In this document: in pieces, positions 10,439 to 23,092 of the stretch | How the letters are laid out: every line of letters begins with the position of its first letter | How positions within the stretch are numbered: the stretch's first letter is position 1 | From: Lojkania enalia | Lineage: Eukaryota; Ascomycota; Dothideomycetes; Pleosporales | DNA: 64,000 bases | Assembly (NCBI GenBank): GCA_010094045.1 | Contig: ML986600.1 | Location: forward strand, 91,192-155,191 | Reading direction: 5' to 3' | Program-made: the position numbers and the translations under genes | Notes under the pieces: model-generated | Database searches by the model: none | What the model was told of the DNA's origin: nothing | Seen by the model: only the letters and a program-made list of their open reading frames with translations

Positions 10439-13400
10439 GTTGATGTTGAAGAACTCGATTCTCTGGAAAAGATGGAAGATTTTGTTGATCTGAAGACATC
10501 ACCTCTGATAGACTCCCATGACTTTTTTATACACATCATACCGCAATCGTTCATCACCCGTGAAGGACAGCCGTGAATGGGATGCAGTGCTGCAAATAAA
10601 TTCACTCATATTTTGGGAAAAAAACTAAACCCTACGAATAGAATGAAGATACTTTGAATGGATGAGGCTTTAGACATCGTTGGGGTAGACGGTCCGTTGA
10701 TTTCGCGGCTTAAGTGTATTTGTCCGCCCAAAAGCGCAATCTAATGCACGACTAACACCAGGAAATGAATATCGGACTTTGGTTCTAGATTAATTTACAC
10801 AAGATCTCTGGCCCTAGGGATACCATGACGTGGTCGTTAATAACCGGTGGCATCGCTTAATTATTCCAAGCCTCCCTTCCAAGTCAGTCGGGATAAACGG
10901 GGATCTGTCATTCCAGGGCCAACGAAGAATTATAGCCGCGCTGCGCAACGTCAATGCCGACATTCAATGCCTTCGCAAAACTACTGGGCTTCAATAAATT
11001 TCCACTTAAAAGGATGATATTTCTTGACTAGGGGTACCCCGGCTTGGATCGGTGTTTCACGCACTCTTTGATTATATCGGTAGTTTCTGGAGGATAGTTC
11101 CCTTTCTGTACAAGGGATAAATTGGCTTTCAGAAGCGGGGTAGGGTATGATGGATGTTATACTAGAAATTCAAACTTCAATCGCTTTGCTAGTATTTGCT
11201 CACTGACACGGTGTTACCTGAACACTTGGTTGCTCATGTTGACTTCATCGATGAGTTTCGATCAGCTCTACTTCAGAGGGGAGGTCGATATAGGAACGAA
11301 TTCGGACTTACATATTTCATGAGGGTATGTTCTACATCCTTTCCTATGATCGGATCTTTGGGAGAAAATAATATTTGACCCCGACTTGTAGAATTGTTAG
11401 AGCAAGCTGTAGTTCTTTTCGAAATTTTCGGAAAAAGGAAGCTAAAATTATATTGGTCCGTTTGGCAGTAAAATTCAAGTTTGGGAGAAAACCGAATTAA
11501 TTGCGAAAAGAGAAACTCAGGATGAAGGGTCAATTTTCTGGATGGGAAGGGATAGAAGGCAGATTCAATTGGCCTACGAATTAGAGCAGGACGTTTACTG
11601 TACCTTGATGAGCACCCAACGAATACGACGGACATCTTCCTTCGACGATATCCACCTCAACCTCCTAAAATAGGAAGGATTTTTCGCGATCTAGGTGGCG
11701 GGGCTTCTTATAGCTTACTAGGCCGTCTTCTTCTAATTCTGCAGAAGATCCCAATGCGAAGATTTTAGGAGTCAAATGGGAACTTGTATTTTCATTCCAT
11801 GGCTAAACTTAGCAGGACCGTAAACCCATGATCTGCAATTCTCATAAGTTTCAGTTTCCAAGATATAAAGGGGAACGTGCGATGAATGAGAAACGAGGTT
11901 GCTCATATACCCTTCTCTGTGCGCGCAGCTAGCAGGAAATGGGATTGGCCAACTTAGCAATTAATTAAGCGGGCTGTTTCCGCGACGAAACTTAGTGTTA
12001 TGAAGGAAACACCCTTATCATCATCATTTTAAGATACTCGTGAAATTCTCAGCATCTGCGTAGGCCGTATTAAATTCCAGACCCTCCTTTCTCCCCCAAA
12101 TATGTCTTAGACACCATTCATATCCTATTCATGCCTCTCATTGTTGAAGTATTGTAGAAAAATTAATAATATTAGTAAGCCGTGACTAGTTTCTTCCGAC
12201 AATGTCCGACACCGCCTCAATGCATGCATTAATGGTTCTAGCATTGCCTGCATATCCAAAATTCTAGCTTACGAAAGCTTTATTTAGAATGCATGGCTAT
12301 CGAAAAACGATAGCAGAAAATCTAGATAAATTCTTTGGATTCGCACACCATATGATACCCTTAGGTTCTAAGTGAGGAACTGGGAGTCGGGGCATTATTC
12401 ACATGGAGCCTTTACCATGACTGCGACCACTTAGGATCTCTGGAGTAAAATTTTAGTTAACTTGGGGTTCCTGTGGGTGCTTAGGAGGCCCAGAACTATG
12501 GGTACTAGTCGTCGTAGATTGATATACCTCTGTAGGACGGATGATTACGGTAGTAAAAACTATATGGAGTAGGTCGAAGGATTTTAATTATAGGGCTCGA
12601 TTGATCTATATCGTCTTTGAATAGTTCTTTTTCCTGGAACGACAGCATAAAGACTAATAGTCTTCGTATTTTACCAATAGTAGTCCTCATGTGCATGTGA
12701 GTGTATTTTGTAGTGGATAAACTGAGATCCACCATATAACCACACTTCGAATGATAACGAAGCGAGAAATTAAAGCCGGAAGATGAGAGTCCTCAGGGAA
12801 TAAGCTTGTATTATTACGGCAAGGTCATGAGTTTTATTCCCAGAGAACAGATCTACGGGAAAGGATCTTTGAAAGTTTTAGACTGTTGAATCGAGCACAC
12901 CACTCCCAATTTGTGAAGGATCCTATTGAATCGAGAGCGGTGCCGCATCGCCCCTCACACCCTTAAGTCTTGGAGAAACTGGAAGCCAAAGTTAAAGGCA
13001 ACGAATTTTACTGAAATGCTTCGCATAAGGGTAGCAGTAGTGGTGCTGGCCCCAATAACGGAAGTATTTGGGGGCCATAGTAAGTCTTGGAGAGACAGTT
13101 GAGATTTATTTATAGGGCGTCTTGAAGCAAGGTTTTTGGCGCATGAAAGAGAGAAGATGTCGAATCGGTCGAGAGCAGGCACTAATATCATCATATTTCA
13201 ATGGTATTCGGGCCTTTTGAGGGCTTCAGGAAGATGCATCGCCCGAAAGAACAGGTAAATTCGGATAAAAACTAGAGAACAGCATTATATCTTCAAGCCA
13301 TGACTTTCAGCGAATTGAATATGGCTACCGAAGAAAGAGATGATCGCTGTGTCGCCATTTAGTTAAGAGGACGAGGTTGGTAAAGAGAAGACAGACTCCG

Positions 13401-16400
13401 ACTTATTAAGCAAATGTTGGACCATTTTGTAGTCGAGAGAAAAAGGTATTTGGAGAAGCTGAATGCATTTTCGAGATAGACGGACGTTATTCCGTGTTTG
13501 ATCAAGCTAATCCTTTTTACGGATGATACTGGATTATAGCTCACAAGACAAATTCCTCGAACGTCCTGTTATAGGGAGAACAGAAAGCATACAAAGACTG
13601 ATCAAGAATTCAACCAACATTGAGACTTAAAGTCGTTTTGGGTGCAACGAATAAACTTTAGCGGATTGGGAAATATAGGCGTTTTAGACAAATCTAGACC
13701 GCTTCATTTGTTTGTCTCACTGAGCACATTTAGTGGAAACAGGTAAACGCTGTACAGATAATTCTTGCAGTGATCTCAGGCAAGACGGATCGACACTCCT
13801 TATATTTGTAGTCGCTGTTGCTGTATGGTTTGGGAGGGAAGTACTGTTCTCCGACTCTATCAACGATTTTAGACCTATCTACGACAATGTTGTGCAATCT
13901 GCACGTTGAAGCTCTTAGTAGAGTAGAGCCGCGATCTTTGGGACTTGTGCATCCCAGATTTTCGTTAGAAAAACATGGTAGGCATATAGGAAGAGAGACA
14001 GATGCCCACTTTCGCTTTCTCTCTGATAAATTTTAGTTCACGGGAGGAACAATGTCATGCTAATTTTTGTTCCTTTTGAACTGACAAAGGTGCTCTGTAC
14101 TTATCCCGCGGAAAAGCATTTAGCAGAAGCAGCACTGCGACCCAATAAAGCGTTGTAGTCATGCTTGTAATGAAAAGGGCCCCAGAAGGAGGTAAAGAGC
14201 GTAGACTAGCGCACCACATATTGTTATTGCTGCTCCTTTTTCAGTTGACTTTTGATATACTTAGGATAAGCCATACGATCTCATACATCATTAGTCCGGT
14301 GTTTATTCAAAGGAGCAGCGCAATCCATAATGGGGTTCCGTTATTTGTTTTAGCGACAGGAAATCAGGTGTGGACAAAGTAGACGAAGACTTCACGTCTT
14401 GAATACGGCTATGTTGCTTCCAAAATGAGCAAGAGAGCATTTCCAGGGACTAGTCATCCTTTTAGAGAAAGCTAGACAGGCCTTGTACATTCTAATCATA
14501 GACATTTTGGGCGACAGAACCGCGACTCATGATACTGACTCTAGGATAGTTTTATAGGTGATAATCTTGATGGTATCGATAATGTAGAAGTCCATACACC
14601 ATACGACTAGCAGGCATGTGCTTTGGTCGCAAGCATACTATTTGTAGACGAGATAGAATGTTTCGTTCGATCGAGACGCCATTCTTTTGTCGTTCACAAC
14701 ATTTTACTCCACCCGAGTTAGATGCGTTCTGTCCATATACTGTTTTAATAGCGGAATAATTATAATATCGATATTATCTATTATGATTTTGTAGGCACCA
14801 TCAGTCTAGGACATGTTAAAGGCAAGATTTAAAACGAACGCTATCGTCTTCTCATATCCTGAAGTAAAGGTTGTTTTCAGTGGTAGATCTACAACCTCTG
14901 GAAGTGGTGTTAGATACTGTTTTAGATACTAATCAGCCCATGAACGTGTGCAAGATAGGGGTCTCTATATGGACGGGCGAATGAGGCCCTCATTTCCGGG
15001 ACTCCGTTGTAGAATAGAGAAGTCGGTAATGGTTTTAGGAGCTAAATATCCTCTATTTATGAACTATGTAGCCCTTTTATAGAGGTGGAACTACGATTCT
15101 ATGAAGCTCTGCTTCAATTGTTTTTAGTCGAAGCAGTCTAGGAGCATTAAACGCATGACGGTTTATTTCTGAATCGGGGTTGAATTTTTATTGCCGGAAA
15201 CAAGATCCATGTGAGGATGGCTTCTACATTTTTATACGGAACTATAAGCCTAGGTCATGTGCCTGATCAGGCTATGCAGCCCTTAACTAAGCAGTCTCAT
15301 GTACTATATGTTTGTCTTCTATATCTCAGACCGACAGGTTAGCACAACCATCAATACAACACCTATAAAGTCTCCACCCACTTTTGCTTACAGGACCCGC
15401 GGTCCTTTACAAGAACTTCTATTGATATTTTAAGCGTTGTAGGCGCACTGCTATGCATTCTTGCTTTCCCAGATTTTAGGCTAACCCTAGCCCTTTATTG
15501 AGGAGAGGCATTTTGATCATTAGCGACGGAGTTGCACTTCCTATGCCTTCACTTGTTCAATTCTTCTAGACTAACCCGCAGTCTCTATTCGAAGCCTAGA
15601 CCTAATCTTTTAGCTATACAGGCGAACTTTATACATTCTCGTTCAGTAGATCTTGGACCAATCCTAGATTTTCCGTATAATCGAGAACTGTCCCGATCCC
15701 ACCGTCAGTCAAACCGTGCGTATTAGTCGGGAGAGATGTAGACTTTGTCTAAAGAAACCAAAGAAGCTTTAGAAAGAGCTGTTAATATCCCGCCAGTCTA
15801 GACTAAGGATGGCATGAAATTTGGATCAAACGCAAGCTAGAATAATTCATGGATTTCAGAGCAACAAAGTCCTCCATTTGATGATGAAATACTGGCTTTT
15901 AGCATAGAAACCGTGATCCTGTTAGACAGCATCATCAACTCTTCTAGAGAAGGCATTCGCGAGTGGGGATAGACGAGGAAGAGTCGAAGTATTAATGTTG
16001 CAGCACCAATCATATTTTCAGACCCACCCAAGACCTTCCTTTGACTATAGCCTACTAGCTCTTAGCGATATAATTTTAACCCCATTACGACTCTTCAATA
16101 AATACTTCAGTAAAGTTCTAGTGAACTAAGACATCTACTAATGCGGATAGATAAAGGAGAGTAGAGAAGTATTCATATACCGAATTGAAGTTCATTATTG
16201 GACTACCCTAAATCCCCCTATTATATGATAACTGTTTGACTTTAACTAAGACCCCATTTTCTGAGAACTAGCTTAGCAAAGGAGCCCATAAAAACGACCA
16301 GGCAAGAGGAGAAAAGTTCATATTTCTGGACTAGGTGTACTTTTTAATAGACTAAAGCCAATACCTCTATTATATAGGTAACTCTTTTTTTTTAGTAGTA

Positions 16401-18269
16401 GACTATAACTCAATTACAACTAGTTTAGACCTTTTTTTTTAATAGAAATAGATACGGAATTAGCATCAGTAAAAGAAAGAAGGGTATTACAATGCATGGT
16501 ATTACGTCGCTCGCGCTTTATAGCCCAACACCAAGTCCTCTATAATATAAATTAGTCCTGATTTTCAGTGGGAGAATCAGAATTCCATTTATAGTATTGG
16601 CAAATTCTTCGAATAGGAAGGAATGCGGAATCTATGCCGAGAAAGGGAGAGTCCGTGAAAGTTCTCGTTTCCATTTCTATACCGACATTTCTATCAATAG
16701 ACTTCTTCGTAGAATGAATTACCTCTAGTTTTAGTAGTTTTGTCCTCAAATAAAGCTGTTTCGCAAATTATTAACGGCAAGAGATGCGGAGTCCTTGCCG
16801 AGATATGAAAAAGGAACGTAGAAGTATTTATGTTACCATAGCGCCGATACTTTTTAACTAGCACTGGGTTCTCCATAACGTGAATCCTTCCCTTCTTTTA
16901 ATAGTCTTGTAATCTTACTAGATTCTATATTTTCCATCTTTTAGTAGGGATATACATAATTTATATCGGGAAAAAGTGAAGTGTAGAAAGCACTGTTTTA
17001 TACGCACTGCCCTTGCTAATCGAATTCTTAGATTAAGAAAGCCCGCTATTTAATCAACAGAATATTTTTTTTAAGCAGCCACCTTACGGCCTAGAATTTC
17101 TGCGTAGCTGGCTTTTAGTAGAGAGATAGTGAATATATGACGAGGAAGGAAGAAAGGAAGGGGAGCCGAAAGCCAGTTTTGTACCCTCGCTGATTGCTCT
17201 TCTAGACTAGCACACAGGAATTATCAGCAGTGACGGTTAGAGTTTTAGTAGCATACCCATACTCTCATTGATTTTTCCTTCCATGATTTTTAGTAGAGGC
17301 CCATAGAAGGAATATCTAGAAAAGAAGAGTTGAAAGCGCAAATTTATCCCCCACATGTGAATTTTTGGACCAACAAGTGGTCCTTTATTTGATTTGAAGA
17401 TTGTCGTTTTTAATAAGAAGCGCGTATTCCCATTAATGGCAATCTAGAATGAATTTAGTCGAACGATACAATCTGCATGAAGAAAAATCAAGCTAATCAG
17501 TTTCCGAAGTCGCGTAGCCACGTAACCCACACCCGGCCCAAACATATAAATGTCTAGCTTAAAATTTTAGCAGCAGATATAACATCTCTACGTCGATTGT
17601 TGATTTTAGCCAGGTCCCATATCCAAACCATGGTTGCTTTTTTATGTTATTTTTAGCCAGAAGCCAGATTCAACTCATCCTCGTCTTACATCTTTCCTTT
17701 TAGTTGCAGATATGCTATGGGATAAGTTACTTCTTGCTATGTTATCATATGAGTTTTTGTCGTGTTTTAGATAGAGCCTTTATGTCTTAGAAGTATTGGG
17801 CCTCTTTTTGATAAGTAAAGCGCCATAGAACACGCGAGATGAGGATTTTGTTTACCTAGAAACAAATCTAGTTCCATGGAGAAGAGAGGAAGTAGCGAGT
17901 ATAGATGTTTATTTCCTTCCAGACAACCATATTATCTATTGACCTGGGTTTCTAGTTGCGATCCAGACAGAGCTGTCATGGGAAGTTACCGCATCCATTT
18001 TTAGAGCAGCAAAGCGCCATGGGTACATGAAAATGCAGCTTTTAGTTTTCTGGAAACGAGCATAGTTGTGTGGAGAAGAGGAGGAAAGGAATGCCTAGCT
18101 ATATACATTCCCGGCAGAAATCTGGTTAAGCATTTTGATACGCTAAGCGATGAATGAATATTCCATTTTCCATTTCATGTAGAGATAAATGAGGCAGAGT
18201 AGTCCACACCTACTCCAAAATCTTACACATCATTATACTATACAGCTACTCCATGAATCGGACACACAT
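10439..18269. other. Gene-free stretch of ordinary composition
   Basis: This 7.8-kb stretch is less A/T-rich than the RIP blocks yet has no convincing gene. The longest open frames are about 120 codons and show no recognisable motif or splice structure joining them. The first bases upstream of 10439 hold the esterase promoter. Between about 15300 and 15730 there are loosely similar segments (GGCGnACT...CATTCT followed by AGATTTT) suggesting a decayed repeat. From about 17100 to 18050 the hexamer TTTTAG recurs at least ten times. This could be old mutated repeat sequence or non-coding transcription units; nothing firmer can be said. Confidence 0.45.
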
Positions 18270-19742
18270 TCACTTCCTCCTCTCCAACTCCTTCAACCTG
18301 TGTAGTCCGGCTTTCGCATTCGCATAACCCTCCGAAAAACTAAGCGCCTTTGCTAGTGACGCTGCCTCGTCGTACTGCTGCCGCGCTTCTTTGAGCTTGC
18401 CTTCCATTTCGAAGAACTCGCCGAGATTATGTGTTGCGGTTGCGCATCCGATGTCGCACTCTTCATTCCTATCCGGCGGGGATATGGTGGCGGCTTTGGC
18501 AATGGCTCGATTGGCCCATGCTTTTGCTTGTTCGATTAAGGTGGCGCGCGAAGGGGGTGGGGTGTTGGGGAAGGAGTCTGTTGCAGACTGCGGCAAGGTA
18601 GCGGATAAGGGAGGTGGTGTCTGCTGGGCGAGACATGTGGAGATGTTGTTCACTTAACAACCGCGATTAGCTTTGTCCGATTTGAGGGAGGATGCGATTA
18701 CTCAGTACTACCCTATGGCACGATTTGGGTGGACAGAGCGCTAATGCTTGGAGGAAGAGCGGCGTGGCTAGATAGTGGGCGTCAAACTGCTCGTAGTGTT
18801 GTCCGAGGGCTATTACCGCATTAGTGGTTACACATCGAAATCTCGGGTGGTACGCGGAAGATGGAAACGAGCGATGCGTGGGCGGGCTGAAACAACATAC
18901 CCTCCAGTGTGCCGCCTAGTTCCTCATCCGTCATCCAATCGCCTTCCCCCTCTTTAATGCCTTCGTTCTCGCGCCGGGCCTTCTCCTTTAGGGCCATTTC
19001 TACTGCTTCTGTGAGGACTTTCTCTCCTTCGTCGGGTTCGTTCATGTATTTGACGTCGTAAAGCTGGCCGAGCTTGACGTTGAGCTCTACAATCCTCTTC
19101 AATACGCGTGATCTCATACCGTCATTCCAGTGCTTGTCACTGTACTCGGCCATCCACCGTTTGCAATCTGCGCGCATAACCTCCATGACTTCTGCTGCAA
19201 CCTGATGATGCCCCGCATTCTCATAGATGGTAGCAATTGCAAGTTTGACTCCGAGTATCTCGTCGGTGAATGGGTCCATCCCTATTTCCTGCGCGGTCTG
19301 CAATGCTTGCCGGAAGTACTTGTTCGCTTCTCGGAGATCCATGTGGGCTCCGGAGCTGTAGAAGATGGCCTTGCGCAGCTTTTTTGCAACGGGTTCAGGG
19401 AATTTGTGATAGGGTTTAATAATTACATTTCGGTAGTAGTAGGGAACGTAGAACACGGCGATTGAAGCAACGAGGAGCACACTGTTCGAATTAGCGCTGG
19501 CTTGAGGTTGCGACTGGGGTTCCATACCCTCCCAATGCAAATGGAAATAGGATAGGACTCTTTCGAAACTCGTCCCTGAATTGCTCCTTAAATGACGAAT
19601 GGAGTTGTCTACCACATTGCCGCTGGACAGGTCCTCGAGCCCCTGCGGGGAGCTTCTCCCACGGGCGAATTTGCGGGCGAACTTCGTATTGTGCGAGTCG
19701 TCCGACTCTTAATGCAGCGCGAGGGGCAGACCGGGCGAACAT
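18270..19742 (-). CDS. Mgr3-like mitochondrial TPR protein (i-AAA adaptor family)
   Basis: Four exons: 19742-19528, 19481-18901, 18809-18702 and 18652-18270. The introns are 46, 91 and 49 nt, all GT...AG with CTAAT branch sites. The product is 428 aa. The first intron joins FALGG to VLLVASIAVFYVPYYY, completing one membrane segment (about residues 66-86). The last intron creates the conserved-looking VVLMNNIS. The N-terminus is rich in Arg and Ala and lacks acidic residues, as in a mitochondrial presequence. The C-terminal part contains tetratricopeptide-like helices (for example the HYLATPLFLQAL and HNLGEFFEMEGKLKEARQQY regions). In yeast, Mgr3 works with Mgr1 to deliver substrates to the Yme1 i-AAA protease in the inner membrane; the same role is inferred here. 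It shares a 252-bp promoter region with the divergent SRAP gene. Confidence 0.8.
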
Positions 19743-19994
19743 GACTGATCTCTAGAAGTATAAGGACATAAGAGAGCTGGATTGAAGGAAGGGGTGGATG
19801 CGGGGCAGTGAATGGGAGTCGTAACGGCGATGAAATTCCGCTGTCGCGACCCGTCTGCGGCCGCGCGTAGGGCTGAAAGATGACGTTCGGAAGCGGCCAA
19901 TCACATTCACGCCGCGCCCGCAGATGGGGAGAGCTTTCGTCTGCACTTCCATTTGCTCCCACGTAACAGACAATGCACTGAAACAACTACTAGA
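19743..19994. promoter_or_regulatory. Divergent promoter between Mgr3-like and SRAP genes
   Basis: Only 252 bp separate the start codons of two divergently transcribed genes, so both promoters must lie in or overlap this interval. It contains a GC-rich core near 19855-19920 (GCGGCCGCGCG and CGCCGCGCCCGC). No TATA box is obvious. Confidence 0.45.
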
Positions 19995-21705
19995 ATGTGC
20001 GGCCGATACGTCCTGGCCTTGGTGAGAGAATCATTCTATTCGAAACTCCACATGCTAAATTGCATCTCAGCGGCCATCGGAGGTGCGCCAGCAGCTCCAG
20101 CAATCAAACATGCCTGTCGAGGAAGCTCCACAAGACGACGACATGCGTCAGACCTACAATTTTGCCCCGGGCTATCATGGACTGGTATACCGTGCAGATG
20201 GGCCCGACTACGGGGCGAGCAAGGCAGAAGGAGAGGGACGTCAGGAGCAGGGTCTGAAGGGGGGAGACGGTGACGCCGTCCTGTCCGTTCCAGCAGAGGG
20301 GGACCACGACACAAAATACAAACTACAGGCTATGAAATGGGGTGAGTGGCCGCATCGACTACATGCCGCGCATGAATGCTGGGATGGCTATGCTAACACG
20401 CAATGCTACGCTCGCAGGCCTGGTGCCCTTTTGGACGAAGCGTAACCCCGACTACGGCTCTATGATGAAGACGATCAACTGTCGTGACGACTCCCTCTAC
20501 GAAGATCGGGGCATGTGGACGAGCATGAAGAAGAAAAAGCGCTGCATCGTCGTCGCACAGGGCTTCTACGAATGGCTCAAGAAGAACAACGGCAGGGAAA
20601 AGATCCCACACTTCACCAAGCGCAAGGATGGCCAGCTAATGTGTTTTGCTGGGCTATGGGATTGTGTAAAGTTTGAAGGTTAGTCCATAACTCGTCCGTT
20701 TAATCTTGATCAGCACGAGGCATAGAATGGGACGGGTGCACCGCATGGCACTGCCTCCACCCGTCACTCTAGCACAATTATGGAAAGAGCATAACCGTGA
20801 GGGGCGGTTGAGAGGTGATGCAATTGAGGCAGTGCTCAAGAGAGGAGAATCCTACCCGGGTTCTCGTCAAATGTGCCACGTTTATTTGCTGTGTGTAGCC
20901 TGCGGCACTTCACTTGACTGACTGCCGACCAGATTCCGACGAAAGGTTGTATACCTACACCATAATCACAACAGACTCAAGCAAGCAGCTCAAGTTCTTG
21001 CACGACCGCATGCCAGTCATTCTCGAGAACGGTTCAGAAGCAATTAGGACCTGGCTCGACCCGACCCGAACCGAGTGGAGCAAGGACCTACAGTCGCTGC
21101 TTAAACCGTTCGAGGGTGAACTAGAATGCTATCCAGTCAGCAAAGATGTTGGCAAAGTCGGAAACAATTCGCCCTCGTTTGTGGTGCCCATCAATAGTGC
21201 CGCAAATAAGAACAATATCGCAAACTTCTTTGGGAACCAACGAAAAGCCGCCAAGACGAAGAAGGGTGAGGATATGGTCGAGAAAACGGAGCATGACCTG
21301 GAAGACTCGAAGACGACGAAAGGAATCAAATTCGAGCACGACGTCGATGAGGTTCGTGAAACTTCAAACCGGCTGGGAGGTACCGAAGATAACGCACCAT
21401 TTCCTGTTCCGGCCACGACTCTATCTCCAACTACCAAGGTCTCAAAAGGTATCAAACGAGAACGTAGCGAAGACGAGGTCGATGATGGTAGCACGGCAGA
21501 CGGTACGACGCCCCAGAAGCGGAGGATCACCGCAATGCCCAGTCAAGCGGTCAGAGAATCTCCAAACAAGAGTGCTGCGAAGTCACCCGCGGCAAAGGCA
21601 ACGCCGCAGAAGAAAAAGAGCGCCACGAGTAACTTGAGCACGGCAAAGGGCAGCCCGGCTAAGAGCGATGGCAGTCGAAAAATCACGTCCTTCTTCAGCA
21701 AGTGA
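19995..21705 (+). CDS. SRAP-domain (HMCES/YedK-like) abasic-site DNA-protein crosslinker
   Basis: Exons 19995-20021, 20071-20341, 20418-20678 and 20933-21705 give 443 aa; introns are 49, 76 and 254 nt. The start is fixed by the catalytic Cys2 in MCGRY, which must follow Met1 because the exposed Cys forms the thiazolidine crosslink with abasic sites in single-stranded DNA. Other SRAP active-site residues are visible: Glu151 in GFYEWLK and His210 in HDRMPVIL. The family protects abasic sites at replication forks. After residue 270 comes a long, charged, low-complexity tail with PKKKS-like basic clusters, probably disordered and nuclear-targeting. It ends KITSFFSK, close to a PCNA-interacting (PIP) box, in line with a replication role. 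The 254-nt intron is long for this window and its boundaries are the least certain. Confidence 0.9.
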
Positions 21706-22057
21706 AGCTTGATGGACAGACGATCAACCGGACGGCTGGGCTCAGAGGGCGCGACGGGCCGGACATATTGGCAGGATGGGTTCCATGGCTCTTGCTGGCC
21801 ACGCCGTAATATTCTGCGGCGGTGAGAGCGACGGGGAGGTTGGTTTTAAGGCATGCGGCAATATAGCGATTGGGAGCAGTGGGCGCATCTAGATCGGAGA
21901 CGTGATTTGCGGTGCTGGCGGCAAAAAAGGGCGTGGGAGCGACGGGTGACAAGTCTCTCATGCGTGTCATGGCAGTCATGGCAGTTGCTCCGTTAACACC
22001 CAGCGTATAAGCTTGGCCGAATCGTCCCAGGCCGGCGGCGAGGCATTTGCCTACTGT
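21695..22057 (-). CDS. Unrecognised open frame, possible 3' exon
   Basis: This is an open frame of about 120 codons ending in TGA. The third codon position is C-rich, as in genes of this window (many GCC, CTC, GTC, AAC), but no family was recognised. The first in-frame ATG is at 21979, yet coding-like composition extends upstream to an AAACAG that could be a splice acceptor, suggesting a missing upstream exon. The stop overlaps the SRAP 3' end by 11 bp on the opposite strand. It may be a real small gene, or chance. Confidence 0.25.
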   Translation of the reverse strand, partial: TVGKCLAAGLGRFGQAYTLGVNGATAMTAMTRMRDLSPVAPTPFFAASTANHVSDLDAPTAPNRYIAACLKTNLPVALTAAEYYGVASKSHGTHPANMSGPSRPLSPAVRLIVCPSSFTC

Positions 22058-23092
22058 TTATATCGCGTGCAATAGGACAGGCGACTGATAGACAGGGCCG
22101 GAGGACTGCATCTGCTCATTCTCGCACTTAGACAGTTCGGCAGGACATTATTCCTCCGCATTTATAATCTCCTTTTCTTTTTGCGCGGAGAAAGAGAGCC
22201 GAGCAGAGAGAGAGTGTGTGCGTGGAGGGGACCTTTTTTTACACCGCAACTCGTCTTGATTGTTTTTGCGCAATGGGATTGTCCGGCATGTATGCTCGTT
22301 TGTCGCAACATGCAGAACGATGGGAGGGGAGCCCCTGCGGCGGGGTAGGGGGGGGTTGAAGACGTGAATTGAGAGCGCATAGGCAGGCCATGCGTCGTGG
22401 ACATAGTTTGTTCTAAATATTGCAGCTGCCTGGTTACGGCGCACGATAGCGTCTGATGGATGTGACGACGTATACTGTATGTATGTACTGTGCTCCACGC
22501 GGAGGACATGGTGGTGGACGTTGATTGATTGCCTTCCTCTGTGCCCCTCAGGCGGCTCCACTCGACGCCGTTGCAACGCAGCCGAGCCGTGCCATCCCAT
22601 TGTTCACTAAAGCACCGTTGAGTCCATCTAGACCTCCCTTCGAAACCCACGGACAATCACGCTATTCACTCTGCTGCATGCCCTGTGCCGCCTTGCATCC
22701 GCCCGCCGCTGTCCTGACGAACTTTTGTCTTGCATGGATCCCGCCAGCCCTGCAGCCATTGCCGCCGCGCGACCATCCCCGAATTGAGACACCTTTCCCA
22801 CCTCTCCTTGGCTCTCTCGCGTTTCTACCACCGCTCAACCCACGCGCCCTCATCTTCTGCTGCCACTGCCTCAGCGCCTCTCGGGAATGCATAGTTTCTG
22901 CTCGCCACTGGCTTCACGCCTCACGCCTCCCTCTCCCTTCCCCTCCAACCTGAACCTCTCCTCGCCGTGGCTCGTGTGACGCCTGACCGCCACTCCATGA
23001 ACTGCTTCCTGGGAGCACATTTTCAATTCGGCCACCGACGTGTGCATGTTTAATCTGCCGCTGGCACCTCATTTTTGTCCCTTTCGGCCAAT
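22058..23092. other. Upstream region of the fusion gene
   Basis: About 1 kb before the start codon of the large gene at 23093. From about 22600 onward the plus strand is pyrimidine-rich (CCTCCCTCTCCC-type runs near 22925-22945), typical of fungal promoters and 5' leaders. No convincing coding frame was identified on either strand. Confidence 0.4.

Noticed and set aside
11273..11635. 120-codon minus-strand open frame in the gene-free stretch
   Set aside because: No recognisable motif, no neighbouring exon with matching splice sites; compatible with chance.
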